Position numbers and translations under genes: made by a program. A stretch of 64,000 nucleotides of DNA, taken from Pseudovibrio sp947494035 (GTDB taxonomy: Bacteria > Pseudomonadota > Alphaproteobacteria > Rhizobiales > Stappiaceae). Positions 1 through 7,934 of the stretch are shown here, piece by piece. The notes under the pieces are model-generated. The model did no database searches. It was not told the origin of the DNA and saw only the letters and a list, made by a program, of their open reading frames with translations. Numbering within the stretch: position 1 is the first letter of the stretch; each line of letters starts with the position of its first letter. The stretch spans positions 186,001-250,000 of the forward strand of contig CANLTN010000001.1 of assembly GCA_947494035.1 (NCBI GenBank), read 5' to 3'.

Positions 1-1
1 C

Positions 2-2080
2 GGCAAGGTAGCCCGTCAGGCAGACGGTGCAGTCCTCGCAACTTACGGCGAGACCAAAGTTCTTGCGACTGTTGTGTCTGCGAAAGACGCAAAGCCAGGT
101 CAGGATTTCTTCCCACTTACTGTAAATTATCAGGAAAAGGCATACGCTGCTGGCCGCATTCCAGGTGGCTTCTTCAAGCGCGAAGGCCGTCCGTCCGAGC
201 ACGAGACCCTGACATCCCGTCTGATTGACCGTCCGATTCGTCCGCTGTTCGTAGATGGTTATAAGAACGAAACTCAGGTTGTTCTGACTGTTCTGTCTCA
301 CGACCTGGAGAACGCTCCAGATATTCTGGCAATGGTTGGCGCATCTGCAGCACTCACCATCTCCGGCGTACCATTCATGGGCCCAATCGGTGGCGCTCGT
401 GTTGGTTACATCAACGGCGAATACGTTCTGAACCCAACAGTTGACCAGATGGAAGAAACCGATCTGGACCTGATTGTTGCAGGTACGAATGACGCTGTTC
501 TGATGGTTGAGTCCGAAGCTCAGGAACTGACCGAAGAAGTAATGCTCGGCGCTGTGATGTTCGGTCACCGCGGGTTCCAGCCAGTTATCGACGCGATTAT
601 TCAACTCGCTGAAAAAGCTGCAAAGGCTCCACGTGAACTGAACCTGCCAGATCATTCTGAGCTGTTCGCAAAAGTTCAGGAACTGGCTGCTGAAGAACTC
701 GGCGCTGCTTACTCCATCACTGTAAAAACAGAGCGCAAGGTTGCTGTTGATGCTGTGAAGGCGAAAGTTGTTGCAGCTCTTGTAACCGGTGAAGAAGGCG
801 CTCCTGAAGCGACTGTCATCTCCGATCTGTTCAAGAAAGCTGAAGCTGCTATCGTTCGTGGCCGTATCCTTGATACCGGTTCCCGCATCGATGGTCGCGA
901 CCTGTCCACCGTTCGTCAGATTGTTTCTGAAGTTGGCATGCTGCCACGTGCACACGGTTCTTCCCTGTTCACACGTGGTGAAACTCAGGCAATGGTTGTT
1001 GCAACACTGGGTACAGGTGAAGACGAGCAGTTCGTTGACAAGCTCGAAGGCACCACCAAATCAGCATTCATGCTGCACTACAACTTCCCTCCATACTCTG
1101 TAGGTGAAGCTGGTCGCATGGGTTCCCCAGGACGTCGTGAAATCGGTCACGGTAAACTGGCATGGCGCGCTGTTAACCCAATGCTGCCTGCACACCATGA
1201 TTTCCCATACACTCTGCGTGTTGTTTCCGAAATCACCGAGTCCAACGGTTCTTCCTCCATGGCTTCCGTTTGTGGTGCATCCCTGTCCCTGATGGACGCT
1301 GGTGTTCCTCTGAAGGCGCCTGTGGCTGGCATCGCAATGGGTCTCATCAAGGAAGGCGAGCGCTTCGCAGTTCTCTCCGATATCCTTGGTGATGAAGATC
1401 ACCTCGGCGACATGGACTTTAAAGTAGCTGGTTCCGAAAACGGCATCACCGCACTGCAGATGGACATCAAGATCGACGGTATCACCGAAGAGATCATGAA
1501 GGTCGCTCTGGAGCAGGCGAAAGGTGGCCGCGTTCACATCCTCGGCGAAATGTCCAAGGCAATCACCGAAGCACGTGCAGAGCTTGGCGAACACGCTCCT
1601 CGCATCGAAGTCATCAAGATCCCTGTAGACAAGATCCGTGAAGTAATCGGTTCTGGCGGTAAGGTGATCCGTGAGATCGTTGAGAAGACCGGCGCGAAAG
1701 TGAACATCGAAGACGACGGCACCGTTAAGGTCGCTTCTTCCGATGGCAAAGCGATTAAAGCTGCTCTCAACTGGATCAACTCCATCGCTGCTGAGCCAGA
1801 AGTTGGCGTCATCTATGAAGGTACTGTTGTTAAGACTGTAGACTTCGGCGCATTCGTAAACTTCTTCGGCGCACGCGACGGTCTGGTTCACATCTCTCAG
1901 CTGGCTCCACGCAAAGTCGCGAAAGTGACTGACGTGATCAAAGAAGGCGACAAAGTCTTCGTTAAGCTGATGGGCTTTGATGAGCGCGGTAAAGTACGTC
2001 TCTCCATGAAGGTTGTTGATCAGGAAACTGGTCAGGAAATCCCTCGCGAAGAAGCTGCACCAGCTCCTGCAAAAGACTAA
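2..2080 (+). CDS. pnp: polyribonucleotide nucleotidyltransferase (PNPase), 5'-truncated by window edge
   Basis: Phosphorolytic 3'-5' exoribonuclease of the RNA degradosome. The frame is open from base 2, and the residues before the first internal start (GKVARQADGAVLATYGETKV) are typical PNPase, so the true start lies outside the window and the GTG at 74 is not the start. In order one sees the first RNase PH core, the all-alpha linker (residues about 170-280), the second RNase PH core (RGETQAMV, GRREIGHGKLAWRA), a KH domain (EVIGSGGKVIREI) and a C-terminal S1 domain (YEGTVVKTVDFGAFVNF...DGLVHISQL). Upstream rpsO is expected but not visible. The gene ends in a strong terminator. Confidence 0.98.
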   Translation, partial: GKVARQADGAVLATYGETKVLATVVSAKDAKPGQDFFPLTVNYQEKAYAAGRIPGGFFKREGRPSEHETLTSRLIDRPIRPLFVDGYKNETQVVLTVLSHDLENAPDILAMVGASAALTISGVPFMGPIGGARVGYINGEYVLNPTVDQMEETDLDLIVAGTNDAVLMVESEAQELTEEVMLGAVMFGHRGFQPVIDAIIQLAEKAAKAPRELNLPDHSELFAKVQELAAEELGAAYSITVKTERKVAVDAVKAKVVAALVTGEEGAPEATVISDLFKKAEAAIVRGRILDTGSRIDGRDLSTVRQIVSEVGMLPRAHGSSLFTRGETQAMVVATLGTGEDEQFVDKLEGTTKSAFMLHYNFPPYSVGEAGRMGSPGRREIGHGKLAWRAVNPMLPAHHDFPYTLRVVSEITESNGSSSMASVCGASLSLMDAGVPLKAPVAGIAMGLIKEGERFAVLSDILGDEDHLGDMDFKVAGSENGITALQMDIKIDGITEEIMKVALEQAKGGRVHILGEMSKAITEARAELGEHAPRIEVIKIPVDKIREVIGSGGKVIREIVEKTGAKVNIEDDGTVKVASSDGKAIKAALNWINSIAAEPEVGVIYEGTVVKTVDFGAFVNFFGARDGLVHISQLAPRKVAKVTDVIKEGDKVFVKLMGFDERGKVRLSMKVVDQETGQEIPREEAAPAPAKD

Positions 2081-2100
2081 GCTTTTCTAGCTGAATACAA

Positions 2101-2133
2101 AAAGGCCGGTTCAGAAATGAACCGGCCTTTTTT
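2101..2133 (+). terminator. rho-independent terminator of pnp
   Basis: Perfect 13-bp stem (AAAGGCCGGTTCA / TGAACCGGCCTTT) with a GAAA tetraloop and a T-tract running into 2133, 20 bases after the pnp stop. Confidence 0.95.
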
Positions 2134-2295
2134 GCGTTTAGAGATGGACTGGACAATAGTGGAGCCATCGACCTTTCCAAGAGTGCCAGGATTAAAAGAT
2201 GTCCATTCTTTTCAGGGGATTGGTTTGAAATGATTTCCTCACGATAATACCCTTGCTGATCTCCAAAATCTATCGAGATAATAGGGTGTTACCTA

Positions 2296-3912
2296 GTGCA
2301 TATTAGAGTGAAACTTGATAAGTCTATCGGTTATCTTCAAGAATATTATGTTGTACTTATAGCGTGCTTGCTTTTATTTTTAGGTCTTTTTCATGTCATC
2401 AAAGAGAGCTTTGAGTTACATGATTTGTTTGTGTTGCCGTCACTGCTTGCTGCTTTTGTCCTGTCGTATCTTTTAAGTGGAAATCAGACCAAATCTCGTA
2501 GGAAATGGAATTTTCCGCACTTGCTGTTGCCTTTCATTATTCTAACTACATTAGGCTATTACAGAGTCATGATGGGGCCTATTGATCTGGTTGCCATTAT
2601 GTTTCACCTACAAGTGGGGATGGGGCATCTAAATCCGGATTTGCTAGCTCCGTTTATTGAGAAGGGCAGTAAATTTGCCCTTGGAATACTGGCATTCCTG
2701 ATTGGAAGCTTGATTTTACTTTACCAAAGCAAAGCCTACAAAAAAGCTGAGCTTCTGATTGCGCTGGCTTTCTACGTTATCTTAGCAGGCGCTTTTCTTT
2801 CTCAAAGGGTAAACTTGTTCCAGAAACAAGTTGCCGATTTTACCGCAGAATATCGAGTCCCCACATCGTTTCCACAATCTGCAACCAATAAGATGAACTT
2901 CATTCACATCTACCTGGAAAGCGGCGAACGCACGTATATGCGCTCTGATCTTTTTGGAGATGTAATGGATCCGCTGATGCCCTTTATTGAGCGTGGCTTT
3001 GAAGCAACCAATATTGTTCAGGTGAGAGATACGGGTTGGTCTATTGCTGGTATGACAGCGTCTCACTGTGGCGTTCCATTGTCGCCAGCGGGGTTTTCAT
3101 ACACGAACAAATTTTGGAGGTTGTCAGGCTTCCTGCCGTCAGCAACGTGTCTTGGCGATGTTCTACAAAATGAAGGTTATGACCTCACATTTGTGGTTGG
3201 AGCAGGTCTAGTTTTTTCGGGCCTCTCCACGTTCTTTAAGTCGCATGGGTTTAATCAGGTTATCGGAGTGGATTACTTTCTGCGGAAGTATGAAGGCACG
3301 GAAAAACTTGAGCGGCATAAGAATGTCTGGGGCGTAAGCGATGAGATTGTTTTCGAGAAAGCACTAGAAATACTACAAGAGAAAGCGCACTCAGGGAAAA
3401 AGTTTGGTCTTACCATTGAGACAATTGGAGGGCATTCTCCGACAGGGTACCTCTCTCCTAAATGTGAGAGTATGAAGGAGATTATGAAACCTCGTATAAC
3501 AATGCTAAGGGCCGTGAAGTGCATGAACTGGCTCCTCGCCGATTTTATTCGCAGGAGCGAGAAACTCGGCTTGCTAGAGGACACAGTGATTATTGTTCAG
3601 AGTGATCATTTGGCGATGAAGAACAGTGTCTATTCAGAATTACACAGTAGTGAGCGAAGAAATCTCTTTTTCGTGTTTGGTCCCGATATTCGGGCAGGAA
3701 AAACCGATAAGCCTGCATCTCTCTTGGATGTTTATCCCACGGTGCTGGAGGCTATTGGCTTGCCCCTAAAGAATTCCCGAGCTGGCCTCGGGGTTTCTTT
3801 GTTCTCGGAGGAACCCACTCTGGTTGAAACGCTCGGTGAGGATGATATGAACAAAAGCATTGCCCTGAACTATGAACTCAGAAAACATCTTTGGTCACAT
3901 CCATCAAATTGA
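2296..3912 (+). CDS. OpgB/MdoB-like phosphoglycerol transferase (sulfatase-fold membrane enzyme)
   Basis: Probable transferase moving phosphoglycerol from phosphatidylglycerol onto periplasmic glucans. The 538 residues have about five hydrophobic segments in the first 170, then an alkaline-phosphatase/sulfatase-type domain facing the periplasm. Visible motifs match OpgB: IYLESGERTY near residue 206 (metal-site Glu), GWSIAGMTASHCGVPL near 247, CLGDVL, and SDHLAMKNS...RRNLFFV near 435. It is shorter than E. coli OpgB (763 residues). The start is GTG with no clear ribosome binding site, so the N-terminus is uncertain. It stands alone between the pnp terminator and a long gap; no glucan synthase gene is near. 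LTA-synthase-like enzymes are the alternative. Locally AT-richer than pnp. Confidence 0.8.
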   Translation: MHIRVKLDKSIGYLQEYYVVLIACLLLFLGLFHVIKESFELHDLFVLPSLLAAFVLSYLLSGNQTKSRRKWNFPHLLLPFIILTTLGYYRVMMGPIDLVAIMFHLQVGMGHLNPDLLAPFIEKGSKFALGILAFLIGSLILLYQSKAYKKAELLIALAFYVILAGAFLSQRVNLFQKQVADFTAEYRVPTSFPQSATNKMNFIHIYLESGERTYMRSDLFGDVMDPLMPFIERGFEATNIVQVRDTGWSIAGMTASHCGVPLSPAGFSYTNKFWRLSGFLPSATCLGDVLQNEGYDLTFVVGAGLVFSGLSTFFKSHGFNQVIGVDYFLRKYEGTEKLERHKNVWGVSDEIVFEKALEILQEKAHSGKKFGLTIETIGGHSPTGYLSPKCESMKEIMKPRITMLRAVKCMNWLLADFIRRSEKLGLLEDTVIIVQSDHLAMKNSVYSELHSSERRNLFFVFGPDIRAGKTDKPASLLDVYPTVLEAIGLPLKNSRAGLGVSLFSEEPTLVETLGEDDMNKSIALNYELRKHLWSHPSN

Positions 3913-4519
3913 AGAGCCGAAACCCGCTGTTTTGGTCTGTGCTGAGCGAATATTCAGAAAACTTATTCCCCTTGCTCAGAGTTGTCCTAGGCTTGTTCTG
4001 TGCCCACGTAACGGGCTGTCGGCGGACCGTCCGCTGGTGGTCGTGGGCGGGGTTGGGCTACCGGCATGAGGTAACGTATCGTGTCGGGAGGTCCGGTGAA
4101 GCGCAATACCCTTTTGAGGCCACAGCGGTGAAAGGGAGCCCGTGTGTTCATGATAAAAGACCCGGGCGAGGCGAGCAGCCAATGCCGAAGAAACATATTT
4201 AACAAGTAGCGCAGGCAGAGCCTGTTCGCCTTGCTCCACCCGCTTCAGCGGGAAACTTCAGCTTCAACACTGCATGGCCCCCATGCGGTGCTCTTCGCGC
4301 ATCTCGCATGATGCGCAGATCTCTGAAACGGAAACACAGTTCCCCCTCCCAAGATCATCCGGCACGACTGCGTTGTTTTCGCTGCGCAGATTGAGAAATC
4401 CTCACAACTGAGGCGAGAGCTATCTCTCCGCTCTATTCGGTTTGAAACAATGCAAACTGCCTGCTATACCCACACCCACCTGCAGTTTGGAGGGGCTCTT
4501 TGGAGCTCGGAGGGATGAG
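3913..4519. other. 607-bp gap, no supported gene
   Basis: Between the opgB-like gene and dapB. The stretch at about 3990-4260 is clearly GC-richer than the gene before it and has short open frames on both strands, none with a ribosome binding site or recognisable protein. An inverted repeat (CAAACTGC 4453-4460 / GCAGTTTG 4482-4489) lies just before dapB. No tRNA, RNase P, tmRNA or riboswitch consensus could be matched. Confidence 0.5.
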
Positions 4520-5335
4520 ATGAGCGAAATGCGACTGGTTGTTGTCGGCGCAGCAGGCCGAATGGGCCGCACTTTGGTTCGCACCGTCACCGAGATGGAC
4601 GGCGTGGTGATATCTGCGGCAATTGAACGCGAAAATTCCGAGTTCCTCGGCAAGGATGCTGGTGAGCTGGCCGAATGCGGCAAACTCGGTGTTGAGATCA
4701 CATCCGACCTCGATGCAGCTTTCGCAGAAGCTGACGGTGTTTTGGACTTCACAATCCCTGAAGCAACGGTCATGTTTGCAGAGGCCGCAGCGCGCCATTC
4801 CATCGTGCACATCATCGGCACAACCGGCATGACCTCCGCCCAATCCACCGAACTGGCTCACGCCGCGACATCCGCCCGCATTGTAAAATCCGGGAATATG
4901 AGCCTAGGTGTGAACCTGCTCGCCGGTCTCGTCAAAAAGGCAGCTGCAGCGCTTGATGAGGATTTCGATATCGAAGTTCTGGAAATGCACCACAAACACA
5001 AGGTTGATGCACCATCAGGCACAGCACTCTTGCTTGGCGAGGCAGCAGCTGAGGGCCGCGAAATTCCTTTGGAACCTCATAGTGTTCGCTCCCGTGACGG
5101 TATCACTGGAGAGCGTAAAAGAGGCGATATCGGGTTCGCAACACTGCGCGGCGGCTCAGTGGTAGGTGAACATACGGTGATGTTTGCAGGCGAAGGAGAG
5201 CGTATAGAACTCTCACACATTGCAACAGACCGGCAGATTTTTGCTCGCGGAGCTGTCAAAGCCGCCATCTGGGCGCACAAGCAGCAACCGGGCCTATACT
5301 CAATGGCCGACGTGCTCGGCCTGAACGACGAGTGA
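4520..5335 (+). CDS. dapB: 4-hydroxy-tetrahydrodipicolinate reductase
   Basis: NAD(P)H-dependent reduction of 4-hydroxy-tetrahydrodipicolinate in the DAP/lysine pathway, giving meso-DAP for peptidoglycan. It has 271 residues (family usually about 270). The N-terminal Rossmann motif VVGAAGRMGRTL is near residue 8; the GTTGM loop follows near 100; the family signature EMHHKHKVDAPSGTA is near 157. I chose the ATG at 4520 because GGAGGG lies 5 bases upstream; the open frame continues upstream to 4442 but that part does not resemble DapB. gpmA follows on the same strand after 103 bp, a common pairing in this order. Confidence 0.97.
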   Translation: MSEMRLVVVGAAGRMGRTLVRTVTEMDGVVISAAIERENSEFLGKDAGELAECGKLGVEITSDLDAAFAEADGVLDFTIPEATVMFAEAAARHSIVHIIGTTGMTSAQSTELAHAATSARIVKSGNMSLGVNLLAGLVKKAAAALDEDFDIEVLEMHHKHKVDAPSGTALLLGEAAAEGREIPLEPHSVRSRDGITGERKRGDIGFATLRGGSVVGEHTVMFAGEGERIELSHIATDRQIFARGAVKAAIWAHKQQPGLYSMADVLGLNDE

Positions 5336-5438
5336 TAAGTAGCGCATACTCGATAGAACGAGATATGCGGAATGACTTTGAAAGCAGTCTTCCAAGACAA
5401 CTGTTTTCAAGAACACATAGCCTCCCTAGGAGAGTTTG

Positions 5439-6062
5439 ATGGAACGCCTTTTGGTTCTCGTCCGCCACGGACAAAGCGAATGGAATTTGAAAAACCTGTT
5501 CACCGGCTGGAAAAACCCGGACCTGACAGAGCAGGGTGTTGAAGAAGCGAAAACTGCGGGCAAGAAGCTCAAGGAAATGAACCTGACGTTTGATCTGGCG
5601 TTCACTTCTGATCTGCTACGCGCTCAGCACACACTCAAGCTGATCCTTGGTGAACTTGGTCAGGAAGACCTGCCAACATCACAAGATCAGGCTCTGAATG
5701 AACGTGACTACGGTGACATCACCGGCATGAACAAAGACGAAGCACGTCAGAAGTTCGGTGAAGAGCAGGTTCATATCTGGCGTCGCTCATTCGACGTTCC
5801 TCCTCCAGGTGGTGAAAGCCTGAAGATGACTGCAGAACGCACCCTGCCTTACTACCGCTCTGACATTCTTCCAAAAGTTCTCGAAGGCAATCGCGTTATC
5901 GTTGCTGCACACGGCAACTCTCTGCGTTCCCTCATCATGGAACTTGAAGGCCTCTCTCCTGAAGAAATCCTCAAGCGCGAACTGGGCACCGGTAAGCCTG
6001 TTGTTTATCGCCTTGATGAAGAAGGTAAGGTTCTTTCAGTTGAAGATCTGGCAGACGCTTAA
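5439..6062 (+). CDS. gpmA: 2,3-bisphosphoglycerate-dependent phosphoglycerate mutase
   Basis: Interconverts 3- and 2-phosphoglycerate in glycolysis and gluconeogenesis. The 207 residues are the short alphaproteobacterial form. The catalytic phosphohistidine is in LVRHGQSEWN (residues 6-15), the substrate arginine in SDLLRAQHT, the acid Glu in NERDYG, and the second histidine in VAAHGNSLRSL. The ATG at 5439 has AGGAGA about 5 bases upstream; a TTG three bases earlier is less likely. A strong terminator follows. A diverged paralog lies at 7935. Confidence 0.96.
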   Translation: MERLLVLVRHGQSEWNLKNLFTGWKNPDLTEQGVEEAKTAGKKLKEMNLTFDLAFTSDLLRAQHTLKLILGELGQEDLPTSQDQALNERDYGDITGMNKDEARQKFGEEQVHIWRRSFDVPPPGGESLKMTAERTLPYYRSDILPKVLEGNRVIVAAHGNSLRSLIMELEGLSPEEILKRELGTGKPVVYRLDEEGKVLSVEDLADA

Positions 6063-6084
6063 GTCAGCCTGACAACCTAGAATC

Positions 6085-6114
6085 AAAAGAGCGACTCTTC
6101 GGGGTCGCTTTTTT
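6085..6114 (+). terminator. rho-independent terminator of gpmA
   Basis: Stem GCGACTC / GGGTCGC (one G-T pair) closed by a TTCG tetraloop, followed by six T. AAAA precedes the stem and extends it. Confidence 0.93.
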
Positions 6115-6225
6115 ATTTTGGCCAAAGCGTTCCCCTAAAGCGTACCTGAATTAGAATTGAAAGCATAAATATTATTCACATGAATAGACCCTGTTAAAAT
6201 ACTAAGCCCGTGAAATATAAAGCAC

Positions 6226-6259
6226 TAGCGATTATCAATAATAGATAATGGATGCGCTA
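6226..6259. promoter_or_regulatory. imperfect dyad in AT-rich leader of the small ORF
   Basis: ATTATC (6231-6236) and GATAAT (6244-6249) form an inverted repeat, flanked by TAGCG (6226-6230) and CGCTA (6255-6259). It lies about 100 bp upstream of the small ORF in a strongly AT-rich stretch (6121-6350) holding no other gene. It may be an operator; this is inference only. Confidence 0.3.
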
Positions 6260-6356
6260 TTATTATTTGCCTTGTGCTGCACAAATTTGGATGCAAGCCT
6301 CTCAATGCCTACAAAAAATGTATGCACCCACTTTATTTTGATTGAGAGGACAACCT

Positions 6357-6464
6357 ATGAAATTTTCAGTAGCAAACGACGGTCGCCCAGCATCTGCGCA
6401 AGCTAAGCCAGCAAAATTGAACGGCGGGTTGGCTCCAAAAGATGAAAAGAAAAAGCCAAAATAA
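6357..6464 (+). CDS. 35-residue small protein, unknown (possible peptide precursor)
   Basis: Short ORF starting ATG at 6357 with GAGAGGA 6 bases upstream and ending TAA at 6462-6464. The protein begins MKFSVANDGRPASAQAKPAK and ends in a lysine-rich tail (KDEKKKPK) after a NGGLAP segment. It has no Cys, no Trp, no signal peptide and no hydrophobic stretch. A perfect terminator hairpin begins 11 bases after the stop, so the ORF is its own transcription unit with partial readthrough possible into the next gene. A good ribosome binding site plus a dedicated terminator argue that it is real. I do not recognise the family. The peptide-precursor idea rests only on size and position. Confidence 0.6.
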   Translation: MKFSVANDGRPASAQAKPAKLNGGLAPKDEKKKPK

Positions 6465-6474
6465 TTTAATGCGT

Positions 6475-6502
6475 GAGGCAGTCCAGACTGCCTCGCTTTT
6501 TT
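6475..6502 (+). terminator. terminator/attenuator after the small ORF
   Basis: Perfect 8-bp stem GAGGCAGT (6475-6482) / ACTGCCTC (6487-6494) with a CCAG loop, then GC and six T. It separates the small ORF from the next gene on the same strand, only 33 bp before that gene's GTG, so it could set the ratio between them. Confidence 0.92.
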
Positions 6503-6534
6503 GTAGCAGAGCATCTTTCTGCGAGGGAATTTCC

Positions 6535-7263
6535 GTGAAGTTTGTAAGAATGGTCAAGTCTGCCCCCGATGTAGTCAAGGCAGATGGAACAAACCTAGGC
6601 ATGATGCCTGCTCGGGCAATGAAGTACTGTGAACCCCTCGTTACCGCTTCCCGCCAAGGCTGGTACGTTTACCCGCCAGTAGACTTTTACCTGATGTGGA
6701 CTGGTTCAGAGGTCCTTTACAAGCTAGGTGCTGATGGTGAGTGGACCTTGCTGGATCGGCTTTACCTTACAGACTTCGTGGAAGACTACCAAAAGCTCTG
6801 TCCGGAAGGACTGGAGGATTACTACCCGCCATTTCTGGATGTGTTTCCGGAAGGCGATATCATTCAGATCGGCACTGGCTACAGTCTGATCGGTGATGAA
6901 GGCCAATGCCATTGGGTGCGTGGCCCGATCAATCTTCCCTCCAATGCGGGGTATGATTGCTTTGAAGCGATGATCGACTCCAGCTGGTTCTGCTCGCCGC
7001 TCTTCATCAATGTGAAACTGCGCAAACAGGATGTGCCTATCAGCTTCCCGCGTCATCGGCCTTTGCTGCAAGTTCTGCAATTGCCCAACACGATCCTGCC
7101 GAAGACGCCGATTGTCCAACCGGAGATCACGGAAATGGACAGTACCTCAGAAGAGTTTTGGCAGGCTTGGGCACGAAGCTACGACAAACGCAATGGCGGA
7201 CGTTCTGGTAGCTATGCCAGCGAGCAGCGCCGCATTAACGCCCAGTATGCTGACGCTGATTAG
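6535..7263 (+). CDS. DUF6065-like protein of unknown function
   Basis: 242 residues, soluble, no signal peptide or membrane span. The N-terminal part (MKFVRMVKSAP..., MPARAMKYCEPLVTASRQGW, YPPVDFYLMWTG) resembles what I recall of the DUF6065 family; this is recognition from memory, not a search. The middle has many aromatic and acidic residues (DYYPPFLDVFPEGDIIQIGTG) and ends a compact fold with SPLFINVKLR; the last 40 residues look disordered (FWQAWARSYDKRNGG...). I chose the GTG at 6535, preceded by GAGGGA 7 bases upstream; the frame is open further up through the terminator, which cannot be coding. The next gene follows after 27 bp, so the two are likely co-transcribed. Function unknown. 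Confidence 0.7.
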   Translation: MKFVRMVKSAPDVVKADGTNLGMMPARAMKYCEPLVTASRQGWYVYPPVDFYLMWTGSEVLYKLGADGEWTLLDRLYLTDFVEDYQKLCPEGLEDYYPPFLDVFPEGDIIQIGTGYSLIGDEGQCHWVRGPINLPSNAGYDCFEAMIDSSWFCSPLFINVKLRKQDVPISFPRHRPLLQVLQLPNTILPKTPIVQPEITEMDSTSEEFWQAWARSYDKRNGGRSGSYASEQRRINAQYADAD

Positions 7264-7290
7264 GCGTCCTTGAAACGGTCCTGAGAGCAG

Positions 7291-7842
7291 ATGATCAAAG
7301 CCAAAAAACTGAACCGCAGATTTCGCCAGCATATCGAGGAGCAATCAGTCTTCTTCGTGGCGACTGCTGCTGCCACTGGACATATCAACCTCTCTCCCAA
7401 GGGCATGGATACGCTCAGGGTTCTGAGTGATGAGCGTATCATCTGGTTGAACCTGACCGGAATCGGCAATGAAACGGCCACCCATGTGCAGGAAGATGGC
7501 CGAATGACCCTCATGTTCTGTTCCTTCGGCGAGCAGCGCCTCACCCTTCGGGTGTTTGGAACTGCAAAGGTGGTCCATCCAAGAGACCCGGACTGGGACA
7601 AGCTGGTCGCCCAGTTCCCAGAATTGCCTGGGTGCAGGCAAATCTTTGATCTGGACATTGAGCTCATCCAGACCTCATGCGGTTCAACAGTCCCACGCAT
7701 GGAGTTGGTAGACACCCGTGTCGAAAAGGAATTCCTGCCTTACTATGAGACAATGGATCGTGAGGAACTGGAAAACTACTGGCGCAAACACAACGCCACC
7801 AGTTTGGACGGCCTGCCCACCAAGATTCTCGAGTCCACCTAA
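7291..7842 (+). CDS. pyridoxamine 5'-phosphate oxidase-like (FMN-binding split-barrel) protein
   Basis: 183 residues with the PNPOx-like split-barrel pattern: FFVATAAATGHINLSPKG near residue 21, a central strand pair DERIIWLNLTGIGNETATHV, then GRMTLMFCSF and LRVFGTAKVV. Such proteins bind FMN or related cofactors, but the sequence does not tell the substrate; it is not the vitamin B6 enzyme PdxH. The C-terminus (ENYWRKHNATSLDGLPT) is typical of this subfamily. GAGAGCAG directly precedes the ATG. It follows the DUF6065-like gene by 27 bp. Confidence 0.8.
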   Translation: MIKAKKLNRRFRQHIEEQSVFFVATAAATGHINLSPKGMDTLRVLSDERIIWLNLTGIGNETATHVQEDGRMTLMFCSFGEQRLTLRVFGTAKVVHPRDPDWDKLVAQFPELPGCRQIFDLDIELIQTSCGSTVPRMELVDTRVEKEFLPYYETMDREELENYWRKHNATSLDGLPTKILEST

Positions 7843-7934
7843 AATCTCTGAGTGTTTTAACGAAAGTCGGGTTTAGAGCTGCAAATGAAGCTATATAAGA
7901 CACGCACATAAAGAAGGTTTGCGGGGCGTGTCTT

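Noticed and set aside
1061..1891. 276-codon open frame opposite pnp
   Set aside because: Antisense shadow of a highly conserved gene; no motif and no start signal.
4080..4180. Possible cobalamin riboswitch (GGTGAAAGGGAGCCCG resembles part of the consensus)
   Set aside because: The B12-box and the rest of the core are absent, and dapB is not a known target.
3872..4202. Two overlapping plus-strand frames after the OpgB-like gene (to 4069 and 4202)
   Set aside because: Both begin inside the previous gene, have no ribosome binding site and low-quality composition; no homology recognised.
3913..4440. RNase P RNA or tmRNA in the long gap
   Set aside because: The conserved P4 core of RNase P RNA and a tag-peptide reading frame could not be found on either strand.
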